Assembly (NCBI GenBank): GCA_044433065.1
Contig: JAWXUA010000023.1
Location: 1 to 25,999 of the forward strand
Direction of reading: 5' to 3'
Length of the DNA stretch: 25,999 bases
Origin: Nitratidesulfovibrio sp044433065
Lineage (GTDB): Bacteria; Desulfobacterota; Desulfovibrionia; Desulfovibrionales; Desulfovibrionaceae
Shown here: positions 8,139 through 15,239 of the stretch, in pieces
How the letters are laid out: each line of letters opens with the position of its first letter
Numbering within the stretch: position 1 is the first letter of the stretch
The notes under the pieces: model-generated
Database searches by the model: none
The model's input: only the letters and a program-made list of their open reading frames with translations
Told to the model about the DNA's origin: nothing
Program-made: the position numbers and the translations under genes

Positions 8139-9501
8139 TGTTCTTATCATAGGGGCTGGCCCTGCGGGAACGCGGGCCGCCCTTGATACAGCGGCTGCGG
8201 GCTTGTCTGTGGCCTTGGTTTGCAAAGGCCTTATGGGTGGAACGTGCCTCAACGTTGGTTGCATTCCAACCAAAATGTTGCTCGGCGCAACAGCTGTAAA
8301 GCCCATGATTGATGTGCAAACAAAGCTGAAAAACCTGCAAGCAGATGTCAGCTTTAACTTTGCCAATATCCAAATGCGCAAAGACCGCTTTATTGCAGGT
8401 ACCCGTAAGGCACTTGAAAAGCGTTTGTTCCAAGCAAAGGTCACCATTTTCAATGGTTCCGCTAGCTTTTCTGGACCAAATGCTGCCATAGTAACACCTG
8501 AAAATGGCGATGAGCCCCAAACCATTCAGTTTGCAAAAGCGGTCATTGCTACAGGTTCCATGCCTGCTGCATTCCCGAACTTGACCGCTGATGGTGTGGC
8601 CGTGCTTGACTCCACACAGCTCCTCGCTGTGCAAGAAGCACCTGCATCCCTCATTATTGTTGGTGGTGGTGCCATTGGCCTTGAGATGGGTGACTTCTTT
8701 TCACGCCTTGGAACGTCCATTACCATTGTTGAAGGCATGGACCGCCTCGCGCCCACAGAAGATGCCGAAGTTGGCGAAACGTTGCGCAAAGGATTTGCCA
8801 AAGAAGGCTGGAAAGTTGTCACAGGAAAACGTGTGGCATCTCTCTTGACTGTGGATGGTCAAGCCGTGCTCACCTTTGAAGATGGCGAAACGTTGGTGGC
8901 AGAAAAAGCACTTATGGCTGCTGGACGACGTCCTGCTAGCCAAGAGCTTAATCTCGCCGCCATTGGTGCTACTGTTCGTGGTGCTGGCTGGATTGAGACA
9001 GATGCAAAACTGATGGCTTCACCCAATGTGTACGCCATTGGTGATTGTAATGGCCGAACTCTTTTGGCCCATGCAGCAGAACATCAGGCAAAATATGTGG
9101 CACGCCAGATAACACAATGCGATGGCTCAGCTTATATGCCTCCGGCTATGCCTTCCTGCATCTATGGTCATACAGAAGTAATGCGTGTCGGGCCTACTGT
9201 ATTAGACTTGCAAAAGCAAGGGAATACGGTTATGACTTCAAGAAGTCAGCTTATTGCCAATCCCATTGCGCAATCCTATGGCACCACTGGTGGCTGGGTG
9301 AAAGTATTGTGGGTTAACAATAAGGTTTTTGGCGTTGTAGCCGTGGGTCATGGAGTTTCACATCTTGTGACCATTGCGGAGCTTCTTGTTGTCATGAAGT
9401 GGGACCGAACAGCACCACAAGATTTCATCTTTGCCCATCCAACACTTGATGAAAGTATTGATGCTGCCCTCCACGCACCGCTAGAAAATGTCACTGATTA
9501 G
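8128..9501 (+). CDS. lpdA: dihydrolipoyl dehydrogenase (L protein)
   Basis: This 457-residue flavoprotein disulfide reductase reoxidises the lipoyl arm of GcvH with NAD+. It has an N-terminal FAD loop IIGAGPAG (7-14), the redox pair GGTCLNVGCIPTK (C40, C45), a second dinucleotide loop IIVGGGAIG in mid protein, a GDC-type FAD motif (YAIGDCNG), and the C-terminal dimer-interface catalytic motif HPTLDE (H437, E442). ATG 8128 lies inside the end of gcvPB. Its GGAG at 8110-8113 is 14 bases away, too far to work well, so translation probably depends on coupling to gcvPB. Its place in the operon assigns it to glycine cleavage rather than a 2-oxoacid dehydrogenase, though one L protein could serve both. 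Confidence 0.93.
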   Translation: MIYDVLIIGAGPAGTRAALDTAAAGLSVALVCKGLMGGTCLNVGCIPTKMLLGATAVKPMIDVQTKLKNLQADVSFNFANIQMRKDRFIAGTRKALEKRLFQAKVTIFNGSASFSGPNAAIVTPENGDEPQTIQFAKAVIATGSMPAAFPNLTADGVAVLDSTQLLAVQEAPASLIIVGGGAIGLEMGDFFSRLGTSITIVEGMDRLAPTEDAEVGETLRKGFAKEGWKVVTGKRVASLLTVDGQAVLTFEDGETLVAEKALMAAGRRPASQELNLAAIGATVRGAGWIETDAKLMASPNVYAIGDCNGRTLLAHAAEHQAKYVARQITQCDGSAYMPPAMPSCIYGHTEVMRVGPTVLDLQKQGNTVMTSRSQLIANPIAQSYGTTGGWVKVLWVNNKVFGVVAVGHGVSHLVTIAELLVVMKWDRTAPQDFIFAHPTLDESIDAALHAPLENVTD

Positions 9502-9525
9502 GTAGCCAAACACCCCTATGAATAC

Positions 9526-9554
9526 TTGCTGTATGCATGGAGGTGCTTTACTAT
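9526..9554 (+). promoter_or_regulatory. possible promoter of the VWA-OmpA gene
   Basis: TTGCTG at 9526-9531 and TACTAT at 9549-9554 are 17 bases apart. Both are imperfect matches. An 8-bp inverted repeat (CCAAACAC at 9506-9513, GTGTTTGG at 9588-9595) brackets the site and ends just before the ribosome binding site. No terminator for the lpd operon is obvious, so read-through is possible. Confidence 0.35.
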
Positions 9555-9607
9555 AGCCCTATCTTTCTACTATTTAGCACCAGACTCGTGTTTGGTCGGA
9601 GGAAATC

Positions 9608-10639
9608 ATGAAAAAGCTTCAAGTTCTTACCTTGGCCGCTGTTATTGCTTTGGGCAGCACCGCTGCTTTCGCCCAAGATGGCAAAATGGTTATCACCCCT
9701 AAAGTTTCTAGCTTCGACTTTGTTGTTGACTACTCTGGTTCCATGGCAATGGATTTTGCTGATGGCAACGAAGAGAAAATCGCCATGGCAAAAGCTATCC
9801 TTGACGAAATCAACAGCAAAATTCCTGATTTCGCATACGAAGGTGGCTTGCACACCTTTGCACCTAGCAGCGAAGCTGTAAGCATGGGTCCTTGGAACCG
9901 CGCTGACTACGCTGAAGGCATTGCTTCTTTGGAAGAAGACTACGAAGTTTACGGCCGTACCACTCCTATGACCGCTGGTCTTGATAAGGCTTTGCCTGCT
10001 ATCGAAGCTATGCCACGCAAGTCTGCTGTTATCATCGTGAGTGACGGTGAAGCTAACCGTGGTCCTAACCCAATCGCAGCTGCACAAAACATCGCTGACT
10101 TGAACGGCGTTTGCTTGTACTCCATTTCCTTGGCTGACACCGCTGCTGGTCAAGCAACCATGGAAGCTATCGGTGGTTTGAGCTCTTGTGGCGGCAGCTT
10201 CAACGGCGTAGACCTCTTGGATTCTTCTGCTGCTATGAACGCTTTCGTTGAAGAAGTTTTCATCGAAAAGACCTTCGTTGCTGCTCCAGCACCAGTTGTT
10301 GAAGAAGCTATTGTTTTGCGTAACATCAACTTCGCTTTTGACTCTGCTCAGTTGAATGCTGAAGCTCAAGATATCCTCAATGAAGTTGCTTCCATCATCA
10401 AAGCTAACTCCAGCAAAGAAGTGTTGATCACTGGTCACACCGACAGCACCGGCCCTGAAGGCTACAACCAAACATTGTCCGTACGTCGTGCTGACTCCGT
10501 TCGCGCATACCTCGTTAGCGAAGGTGTTGCAGCTGACCGCATCAGCGCAGCTGGCGACGGCGAAATGAATCCTAAGTTCAACAACGACACTGCTGAAGGT
10601 CGTAAGTTGAACCGTCGCGTTGAAATCTCTTTTGAATAA
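9608..10639 (+). CDS. exported VWA domain-OmpA domain envelope protein
   Basis: This 343-residue protein has a clear signal peptide with cleavage after AFA (about residue 22). A von Willebrand A domain follows, with an intact metal site: D41-x-S43-x-S45, T118/T119 and D146 in VSDGE. C169 and C194 could form a disulfide. After a short Ala/Pro-rich linker (223-235), an OmpA-like domain (about 238-343) keeps the peptidoglycan-binding residues D279 (TGHTD) and R294 (LSVRRA). It is therefore a wall-anchored adhesion or binding module; the ligand is unknown. No beta-barrel is present, so it is not a classic OmpA porin. GGAGGA at 9598-9603 precedes ATG. Codons are strongly biased to GCT, GTT, AAC, TTC and CGT compared with neighbours, suggesting very high expression. 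Confidence 0.88.
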   Translation: MKKLQVLTLAAVIALGSTAAFAQDGKMVITPKVSSFDFVVDYSGSMAMDFADGNEEKIAMAKAILDEINSKIPDFAYEGGLHTFAPSSEAVSMGPWNRADYAEGIASLEEDYEVYGRTTPMTAGLDKALPAIEAMPRKSAVIIVSDGEANRGPNPIAAAQNIADLNGVCLYSISLADTAAGQATMEAIGGLSSCGGSFNGVDLLDSSAAMNAFVEEVFIEKTFVAAPAPVVEEAIVLRNINFAFDSAQLNAEAQDILNEVASIIKANSSKEVLITGHTDSTGPEGYNQTLSVRRADSVRAYLVSEGVAADRISAAGDGEMNPKFNNDTAEGRKLNRRVEISFE

Positions 10640-10651
10640 GATTTTTTCAAC

Positions 10652-10676
10652 CCGTCATATCTAAAGCACATGACGG
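10652..10676 (+). repeat. hairpin in the 3' region of the VWA-OmpA gene
   Basis: CCGTCAT at 10652-10658 pairs with ATGACGG at 10670-10676. No T tract follows, so it is more likely a message-stabilising stem than a terminator. Confidence 0.45.
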
Positions 10677-10735
10677 AGCTGCCACCATCATGCGCTTTAT
10701 GATTAGAATGTCTTGACATTCACCTAGCTTAACGG

Positions 10736-10764
10736 GCGGCCCTCGTAAAAGAGGGCCGCTTTAT
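10736..10764 (+). terminator. intrinsic terminator after the VWA-OmpA gene
   Basis: A 9-bp GC-rich perfect stem (GCGGCCCTC at 10736-10744, GAGGGCCGC at 10751-10759) with a 6-base loop is followed by TTTAT. The short T tract may let some transcription pass into the next gene, whose start is 12 bases further on. Confidence 0.75.
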
Positions 10765-10776
10765 AAAGAGGCAAAA

Positions 10777-11319
10777 ATGAAACGCTTTTCTATGACAGCA
10801 TCTTTGGCAGAACACATGCAATCACTTCCACATCGTTTTTCGCGTACAACATCCTCTGCTTTTTCCTCGCTCTTCTATTTACCTCTTCTTATTCTCCTCA
10901 TACTCGCTACGCCAAATCTCGCAACACCAAGCTTTGCAACTGCACAGGCAAGTATCGATATTCTTAATGCAGATCTCTACCGCATGCCTATCCCCATCCA
11001 ACAACAGCTTATAGCCCACACCCATCGCTATGTTAACAGCATCGCCAACAATGTTTTTCCTAATCAAAAACAAAAAAATGTTGTGGTTCGTGGCAATGAA
11101 TACGTAGCACGCTATCTTGTCATTGATACAAGCTCAGCTACCATGGAAGCTCTCCCTCTGGAAAAAGGAAGCAACTACAAAGCCATTATCACCTACCATG
11201 AAATCGAGTATCAGTGCCGTGGCGCATCCAAAAAAGCGGCCCTTGAAGGGGAATTTTCCCACGCAAAAACACGCCGCTTAATTGAAGTTTTACAATACAG
11301 GCAAGGCCGTTGGCGCTAA
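10777..11319 (+). CDS. exported protein of unknown function
   Basis: The product has 180 residues and no family I recognise. A long polar N-terminal region (1-30) leads into a hydrophobic segment (about 31-50) ending in an ATAQA-like cleavage site near 54-58, so the mature part is about 120 residues outside the cytoplasm. That part has an NVVVRGNEYVARYLVID segment and a YHEIEYQCRG segment that look like alternating beta strands, with a basic C-terminus. It holds a single cysteine, so no internal disulfide. GAGG at about 10768-10771 precedes ATG. It follows the VWA-OmpA gene in the same direction, separated by a terminator, so a functional link is possible but not shown. M6 or M14 could be alternative starts. 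Confidence 0.72.
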   Translation: MKRFSMTASLAEHMQSLPHRFSRTTSSAFSSLFYLPLLILLILATPNLATPSFATAQASIDILNADLYRMPIPIQQQLIAHTHRYVNSIANNVFPNQKQKNVVVRGNEYVARYLVIDTSSATMEALPLEKGSNYKAIITYHEIEYQCRGASKKAALEGEFSHAKTRRLIEVLQYRQGRWR

Positions 11320-11330
11320 GAGTAGAGATA

Positions 11331-11362
11331 AAAGTCTTATTCGGAAGGATAAGGCTTTTTTT
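11331..11362 (+). terminator. intrinsic terminator after the exported unknown gene
   Basis: AAAGTCTTAT at 11331-11340 pairs with ATAAGGCTTT at 11349-11358 (one G-T pair), and a T run follows. It is the first of two terminators in the convergent gap. Confidence 0.75.
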
Positions 11363-11390
11363 ATAGCATTCCAAACAATGACGACAAACA

Positions 11391-11422
11391 GAAAAAGCCT
11401 CTCAAATCTGAGAGGCTTTTTC
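11391..11422. terminator. bidirectional terminator between convergent operons
   Basis: A perfect 14-bp stem (GAAAAAGCCTCTCA at 11391-11404, TGAGAGGCTTTTTC at 11409-11422) has a 4-base loop. A and T tracts lie on the two arms, so it can work on both strands. It abuts the stop codon of the minus-strand regulator gene at 11423. Confidence 0.9.
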
Positions 11423-13132
11423 TTATGTTCGGCGCGTTAGGCCAAATTTTTTCAATTTATATTGCAGTGTTCGACGACTAATTCCTAATGCATCGGCTGT
11501 CTTTTCACGGTGTCCACCATGGATATCAAGGGCTCGCATGAGTGTTTCACGCTCTGCATCGTCTAAACTTCCATGGCCGATAGCATCGTCAACAAAAGAG
11601 ACTTCGCCAGTACTAGAGCCTTGCGGTGTTGCAGCGTACGGCATAGAAGACGCTACATTCTCAACATGCGCGTCATACCTTGAGTCTGAATAATGTGGTA
11701 CAGCAGCATTGTTTTTTGCCACGTCTTGCTCAACTCTACCTTGCCCAAAACGATGGGGTAAACTCGTTCCGCCAGCATGCGCTTGAGTCGAGTACTCGTT
11801 TGGCACAAAAGATTGTGGTGATCGAAGCGGGCTACCGTACTCAGCAGCGTTGCCGGTAAGGTTACTCGTCGCACCAGTCCGCTCTCCCCTATGCATTGTC
11901 GAAGAGCCAAAAGCAGAGGCATCAAGAGGCGCTGCCTGCACGTGCTCTCCCTCCCACACATCCTGAGGAAAAATTTGGGGCGGTAACACATCTGCAGTTA
12001 ATGTATCGGAACGACTTAAAATTAAGGCCCGTTCCAAAACATTTTCAAGCTCGCGCACATTTCCCGGCCAATCATACGATGCCAAGGCTTCAAAAAAATC
12101 TGGTGTGACGTTGCGGACACTTTTTCGGTTTTTACGGCAAAGCTTTTCAAAAAGAAAGGCCACTAACTGTGATAAGTCCTCAAGACGATTACGTAATGGC
12201 GGCGACACAAGCTCTAAAACATTTAGCCTGAAATAAAGATCTTCTCGAAAATTGCCAAGGGCAACTTCTTTACGTAAATCGCGGTTCGTAGCCGCCACAA
12301 TGCGCACGTCAACGGGTACAGGCCGCACGCCGCCCAAAGGCTCAACCACACGCTCTTGCAAGGCGCGCAGTAACTTTGACTGTAGCTCTAAAGGCAATTC
12401 GCCAATCTCATCCAAAAAAAGCGTGCCGCCCCTCGCCAATTGAAAGCGACCGGGTTTATCTTTCACGGCTCCAGTAAATGCGCCGCGCACATAGCCAAAA
12501 AGTTCGCTCTCCAAAAGATGCCCTGGGAGTGCCGCACAGTTCACCTTAACAAGTGGTGCTTTGGCGCGAGGACTGCTATCATGCAAGGCCTGAGCGATAA
12601 GCTCTTTACCCGTCCCAGACTCACCCATGATAAGAACTGTGGCCTCACTCGCTCCAGCTTGCCGAATAAAATCTCGCACCTTTCGCATGGCAGGGCCAGA
12701 ACCAATAAGCGCCGCTGTCGGGTCATCATCCCCAAGACGACGGCGAAGTTCTTCATTTTCCTCAACCAACCGATTGTGTTTCCATGCTTTTTCAAGAACA
12801 GCTATGAGCTCTTCATTGTCCGCAGGTTTGGTCAAGTAGTCAAAGGCACCACTTTTCATGGCTTCCACTGCGGAACCAACTGTACCATAGGCTGTTAACA
12901 TGATGACCGGTTGGCTAGGGCAAATATCTAAAATACGTGGCAATGTTTCTTGGCCGCTCATGCCAGACATGCGCATATCGAGCAAAACAACATGCACACG
13001 CTCACCTTGCAAAAAGCTAAGACCTTCTTCACCAGAACTTGCCTCACTCACGTGCCATCCAGCGTCTTCCATGACAGCACGCACCATAAGGCGGTGGCCA
13101 GATTCATCATCAATGACAAGAAGACGTTTCAT
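11423..13132 (-). CDS. sigma54-dependent NtrC-family response regulator
   Basis: The 569-residue product has three domains. The receiver (about 1-120) has acidic pocket D8/D9, phospho-acceptor D52, T80 and K102. The AAA+ sigma54 activator domain (about 143-385) has Walker A GESGTGKE at 170-177, the sigma54-contact loop GAFTGA at 217-222 and Walker B GGTLFLDE at 235-242. A Fis-type helix-turn-helix is at about 525-565. A polar Ser/Gly/His-rich linker of about 120 residues (400-520) separates AAA+ from the DNA-binding domain, far longer than the 20-30 usual in NtrC. The start is ATG 13132 with TTGGAG five bases before it; a TTG at 13144 is in frame but overlaps that binding site. It lies 32 bases after the kinase gene, so the two form a two-component pair of the ZraSR/AtoSC kind. 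The target genes are unknown. Confidence 0.93.
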   Translation of the reverse strand: MKRLLVIDDESGHRLMVRAVMEDAGWHVSEASSGEEGLSFLQGERVHVVLLDMRMSGMSGQETLPRILDICPSQPVIMLTAYGTVGSAVEAMKSGAFDYLTKPADNEELIAVLEKAWKHNRLVEENEELRRRLGDDDPTAALIGSGPAMRKVRDFIRQAGASEATVLIMGESGTGKELIAQALHDSSPRAKAPLVKVNCAALPGHLLESELFGYVRGAFTGAVKDKPGRFQLARGGTLFLDEIGELPLELQSKLLRALQERVVEPLGGVRPVPVDVRIVAATNRDLRKEVALGNFREDLYFRLNVLELVSPPLRNRLEDLSQLVAFLFEKLCRKNRKSVRNVTPDFFEALASYDWPGNVRELENVLERALILSRSDTLTADVLPPQIFPQDVWEGEHVQAAPLDASAFGSSTMHRGERTGATSNLTGNAAEYGSPLRSPQSFVPNEYSTQAHAGGTSLPHRFGQGRVEQDVAKNNAAVPHYSDSRYDAHVENVASSMPYAATPQGSSTGEVSFVDDAIGHGSLDDAERETLMRALDIHGGHREKTADALGISRRTLQYKLKKFGLTRRT

Positions 13133-13164
13133 ACTACACTCCAAGGCTTTGAAAGTTCATAATA

Positions 13165-14901
13165 TTATGCTTCACGATTGGGAAAAAACAAGGAAACAGT
13201 GGTACCGCAACCAGCATGCGATTCAATGTGGGCGCGGCCCTCATGCTCACGCACAGTCTTATGCACCAAGGCGAGCCCAAGACCAGTACCTTTTTTCTTA
13301 GTGGTAAAAAATGGTTCAAAAGCTTGCTCGCATTCAATTTTTGACATGCCAGAACCAGTATCGCGAACAAAAATCCATGTACCATTATCCGCTTCAGATG
13401 AGGAAAAATGAATTTCGCGTACATGGCATGTAGGACTCGTAGCTTGCATATCTGAGGAATTTGTAGATTTGGGTGAACTTGTAATAGCGTCTAAACTATT
13501 CAGCACAAGATTGAGTACAGCTTGCCGCAAAGCATCTTCATCAGCCCATGCAATCTGCGCCCCAAGACTTGAGTGAAACGTAATCTGGCACGCCTCCAAA
13601 TCAAAGCGCACAAGATTTTCCACGTCAGCCGCTAGGTGACCAAGGCTTACTTCACGAATATCCATGGATCTAGGACGCGAAAGATAGAGCAAATCTGTGA
13701 TGACGCGATTTAATCGGTCAGACTCACGCACCATGGTTTGTGCATAGGTTTCGTCTGGTTGCTTCCCAGCTAATTTCTTTGCAAAATATTGAGCAAAGCC
13801 ACGCAAAGCACTTAAAGGATTGCGTATTTCGTGGGCAACACCAGCTGCCAAGGTCCCCAATGCTGCAAGTTTTTCGGCTTCACTTAAATTTTTCTCGAGC
13901 TCACGGATTTGCGTACGGTCACGCAAAATAACAAGTCGGTCATGCCCTGCATCGCCTTCACGAATGGGCAAGGTCAGCATCTCAAGATAGGAGCCATCGA
14001 CATTAAGATTTTTCCAAATACTATTGGTGCCATACCTTTGGCTTTCACGCGTGGCATCCTCAATGCAGTCCGCCACAGCTTGTGGTAAAGCTGATATGGG
14101 CATCCCTGCAAGCTCACCATCTTGCACTTTCAATACCATATGCGCAGCGGGATTGGCTGCACTGATGGTATCCATGCGTGACAACGTCAACAGACCATCT
14201 GGTAAATTATCAACTAAGCGAGCTTGAAAACGCTCCAAAACAGCTACACGACCAGCTTGCTCTCTACGCTTTAAAAAGCTCATGGATAAAGACCAAATAA
14301 AAACAGCAGCCCCTAAAATATACGCTGCTTGGAAAAGTGCGTTGCGCTTAAAGCGGTTATAGACAGCGATATGCTTTGACATATCAAGGCCAACCACAAG
14401 AAAGGTCGGTAAACCTGTGGCTTCTCCTGATACTGGTGTTGGCGTCATAATACGCTTACCATAAACATAGGCTTGATGATTGCCAAAATCTGTTTGACCA
14501 TGCCACTCGCCCTCTGTTGCCAAGGTCTGCAAACCATCAGGTGGAAACGAAAGACTACCCATGGTATGCGTACTTTGTGAGGACAGCACGCGGCTACCAT
14601 TTTTATCGATGATACCTACAAAGAGCACATCACCTGTTTTTTCCAACTCACGAAAAAACGATGCTGTGCCTATGCTGAATAATCCCGGACCATTAGGGCG
14701 TACAAAAAGGCCTCGGCGCAATGAGCTTTCCACAGCTTGCAAAACAGATTGCCCTGTCATGGCGAGGTATTGTTTGCCAGCATCTTCTTGTTGATGCAGA
14801 GCTTGGCCAGTCGAAAGGATGAGTGACAATCCGATGGTTACCAGCGTCATTACAGCAATAATGACTGTGCTACGCTCAGCATTTTTATCGGCAATTTCCA
14901 T
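13165..14901 (-). CDS. membrane sensor histidine kinase (PAS-HisKA-HATPase), partner of the NtrC-type regulator
   Basis: The 578-residue product has TM1 at about 13-31, a sensor region outside the membrane of about 155 residues (32-188), and TM2 at about 189-210. A PAS-like domain (about 225-330) precedes the HisKA domain, where H357 in GVAHEIRNPLSALRG is the phosphorylated residue. The N box (N464, N468), G1 DTGSGM at 514-519, F box EPFFTTKKKGTG and G2 GTGLGL at 538-543 are all intact, so it should be active. The layout resembles ZraS-type kinases. The external domain shows no diagnostic ligand motif. ATG 14901 is preferred because GGGGGG lies four bases before it; ATG 14913, four codons upstream, is the alternative but lacks a binding site. 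It is the first gene of a kinase-regulator operon behind an unusual repeat-rich region. Confidence 0.92.
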   Translation of the reverse strand: MEIADKNAERSTVIIAVMTLVTIGLSLILSTGQALHQQEDAGKQYLAMTGQSVLQAVESSLRRGLFVRPNGPGLFSIGTASFFRELEKTGDVLFVGIIDKNGSRVLSSQSTHTMGSLSFPPDGLQTLATEGEWHGQTDFGNHQAYVYGKRIMTPTPVSGEATGLPTFLVVGLDMSKHIAVYNRFKRNALFQAAYILGAAVFIWSLSMSFLKRREQAGRVAVLERFQARLVDNLPDGLLTLSRMDTISAANPAAHMVLKVQDGELAGMPISALPQAVADCIEDATRESQRYGTNSIWKNLNVDGSYLEMLTLPIREGDAGHDRLVILRDRTQIRELEKNLSEAEKLAALGTLAAGVAHEIRNPLSALRGFAQYFAKKLAGKQPDETYAQTMVRESDRLNRVITDLLYLSRPRSMDIREVSLGHLAADVENLVRFDLEACQITFHSSLGAQIAWADEDALRQAVLNLVLNSLDAITSSPKSTNSSDMQATSPTCHVREIHFSSSEADNGTWIFVRDTGSGMSKIECEQAFEPFFTTKKKGTGLGLALVHKTVREHEGRAHIESHAGCGTTVSLFFPNREA

Positions 14902-14990
14902 AATGCCCCCCATTAGGCCATATATTGCGAACAGTGAGAAAACTACGAGTCAAAATCCATAGTGCCGTGGGACATCATAAGAAAGTGCAT

Positions 14991-15030
14991 GAGAAAATGC
15001 ATGAAAAAGCCATAAATACATGCTTTTCTC
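14991..15030. repeat. inverted repeat in the kinase operon leader
   Basis: GAGAAAATGCATG at 14991-15003 and CATGCTTTTCTC at 15019-15030 form a 12-bp stem with one bulged base and a 15-base loop. A near tandem repeat (GTGCATGAGAAA then ATGCATGAAAAA) overlaps the left arm. It lies about 90 bases before the kinase start on the minus strand. Confidence 0.5.
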
Positions 15031-15070
15031 GTACAACATGCAAGAACTATGCTCAAAATTATGTTTTTTT

Positions 15071-15178
15071 GTGCAAAAAAAACGGTATTATACACAAATA
15101 TTGTGCAAAAAATAACGTTCTAAACGTATCCTTCACACAACTTGCACATAATACCGTTAATCGTGCAATATTTTGCAC
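15071..15178 (-). promoter_or_regulatory. hexamer-rich control region of the kinase-regulator operon
   Basis: Five GTGCAA/TTGCAC hexamers lie in 108 bases (15071-15076, 15103-15108, 15143-15148, 15163-15168, 15173-15178). Two make a perfect palindrome, GTGCAA-TATT-TTGCAC. TACACA-N5-TGTGCA at 15091-15107 has the shape of an NtrC-type enhancer (TGCAC-N7-GTGCA). An 11-bp inverted repeat (AACGGTATTAT at 15081-15091, ATAATACCGTT at 15148-15158) spans the middle. A perfect TATAAT on the minus strand (15092-15087) has only a weak -35. No sigma54 site with exact GG-N10-GC spacing was found. The rest of the gap, 14914-15239, holds no gene. Confidence 0.55.
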
Positions 15179-15239
15179 TAAAATAAAGTATTCTAGGTCA
15201 TAAGGCAAGGTCTAGCCATAAGCATGGACGCCAACAGTC

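Noticed and set aside
9551..10471. 306-codon antisense open frame opposite the VWA-OmpA gene
   Set aside because: It is a by-product of the strongly biased codons of the real gene; it has no family similarity and no ribosome binding site.
13133..13144. TTG start for the response regulator
   Set aside because: The TTG is part of the TTGGAG ribosome binding site for the better ATG at 13132, which gives a standard receiver start.
15003..15225. Sigma54 promoters on the minus strand (TGGC...TGC patterns near 15222-15207 and 15013-14998)
   Set aside because: Both have GG-N9-GC. Sigma54 needs GG-N10-GC, and the spacing is strict.
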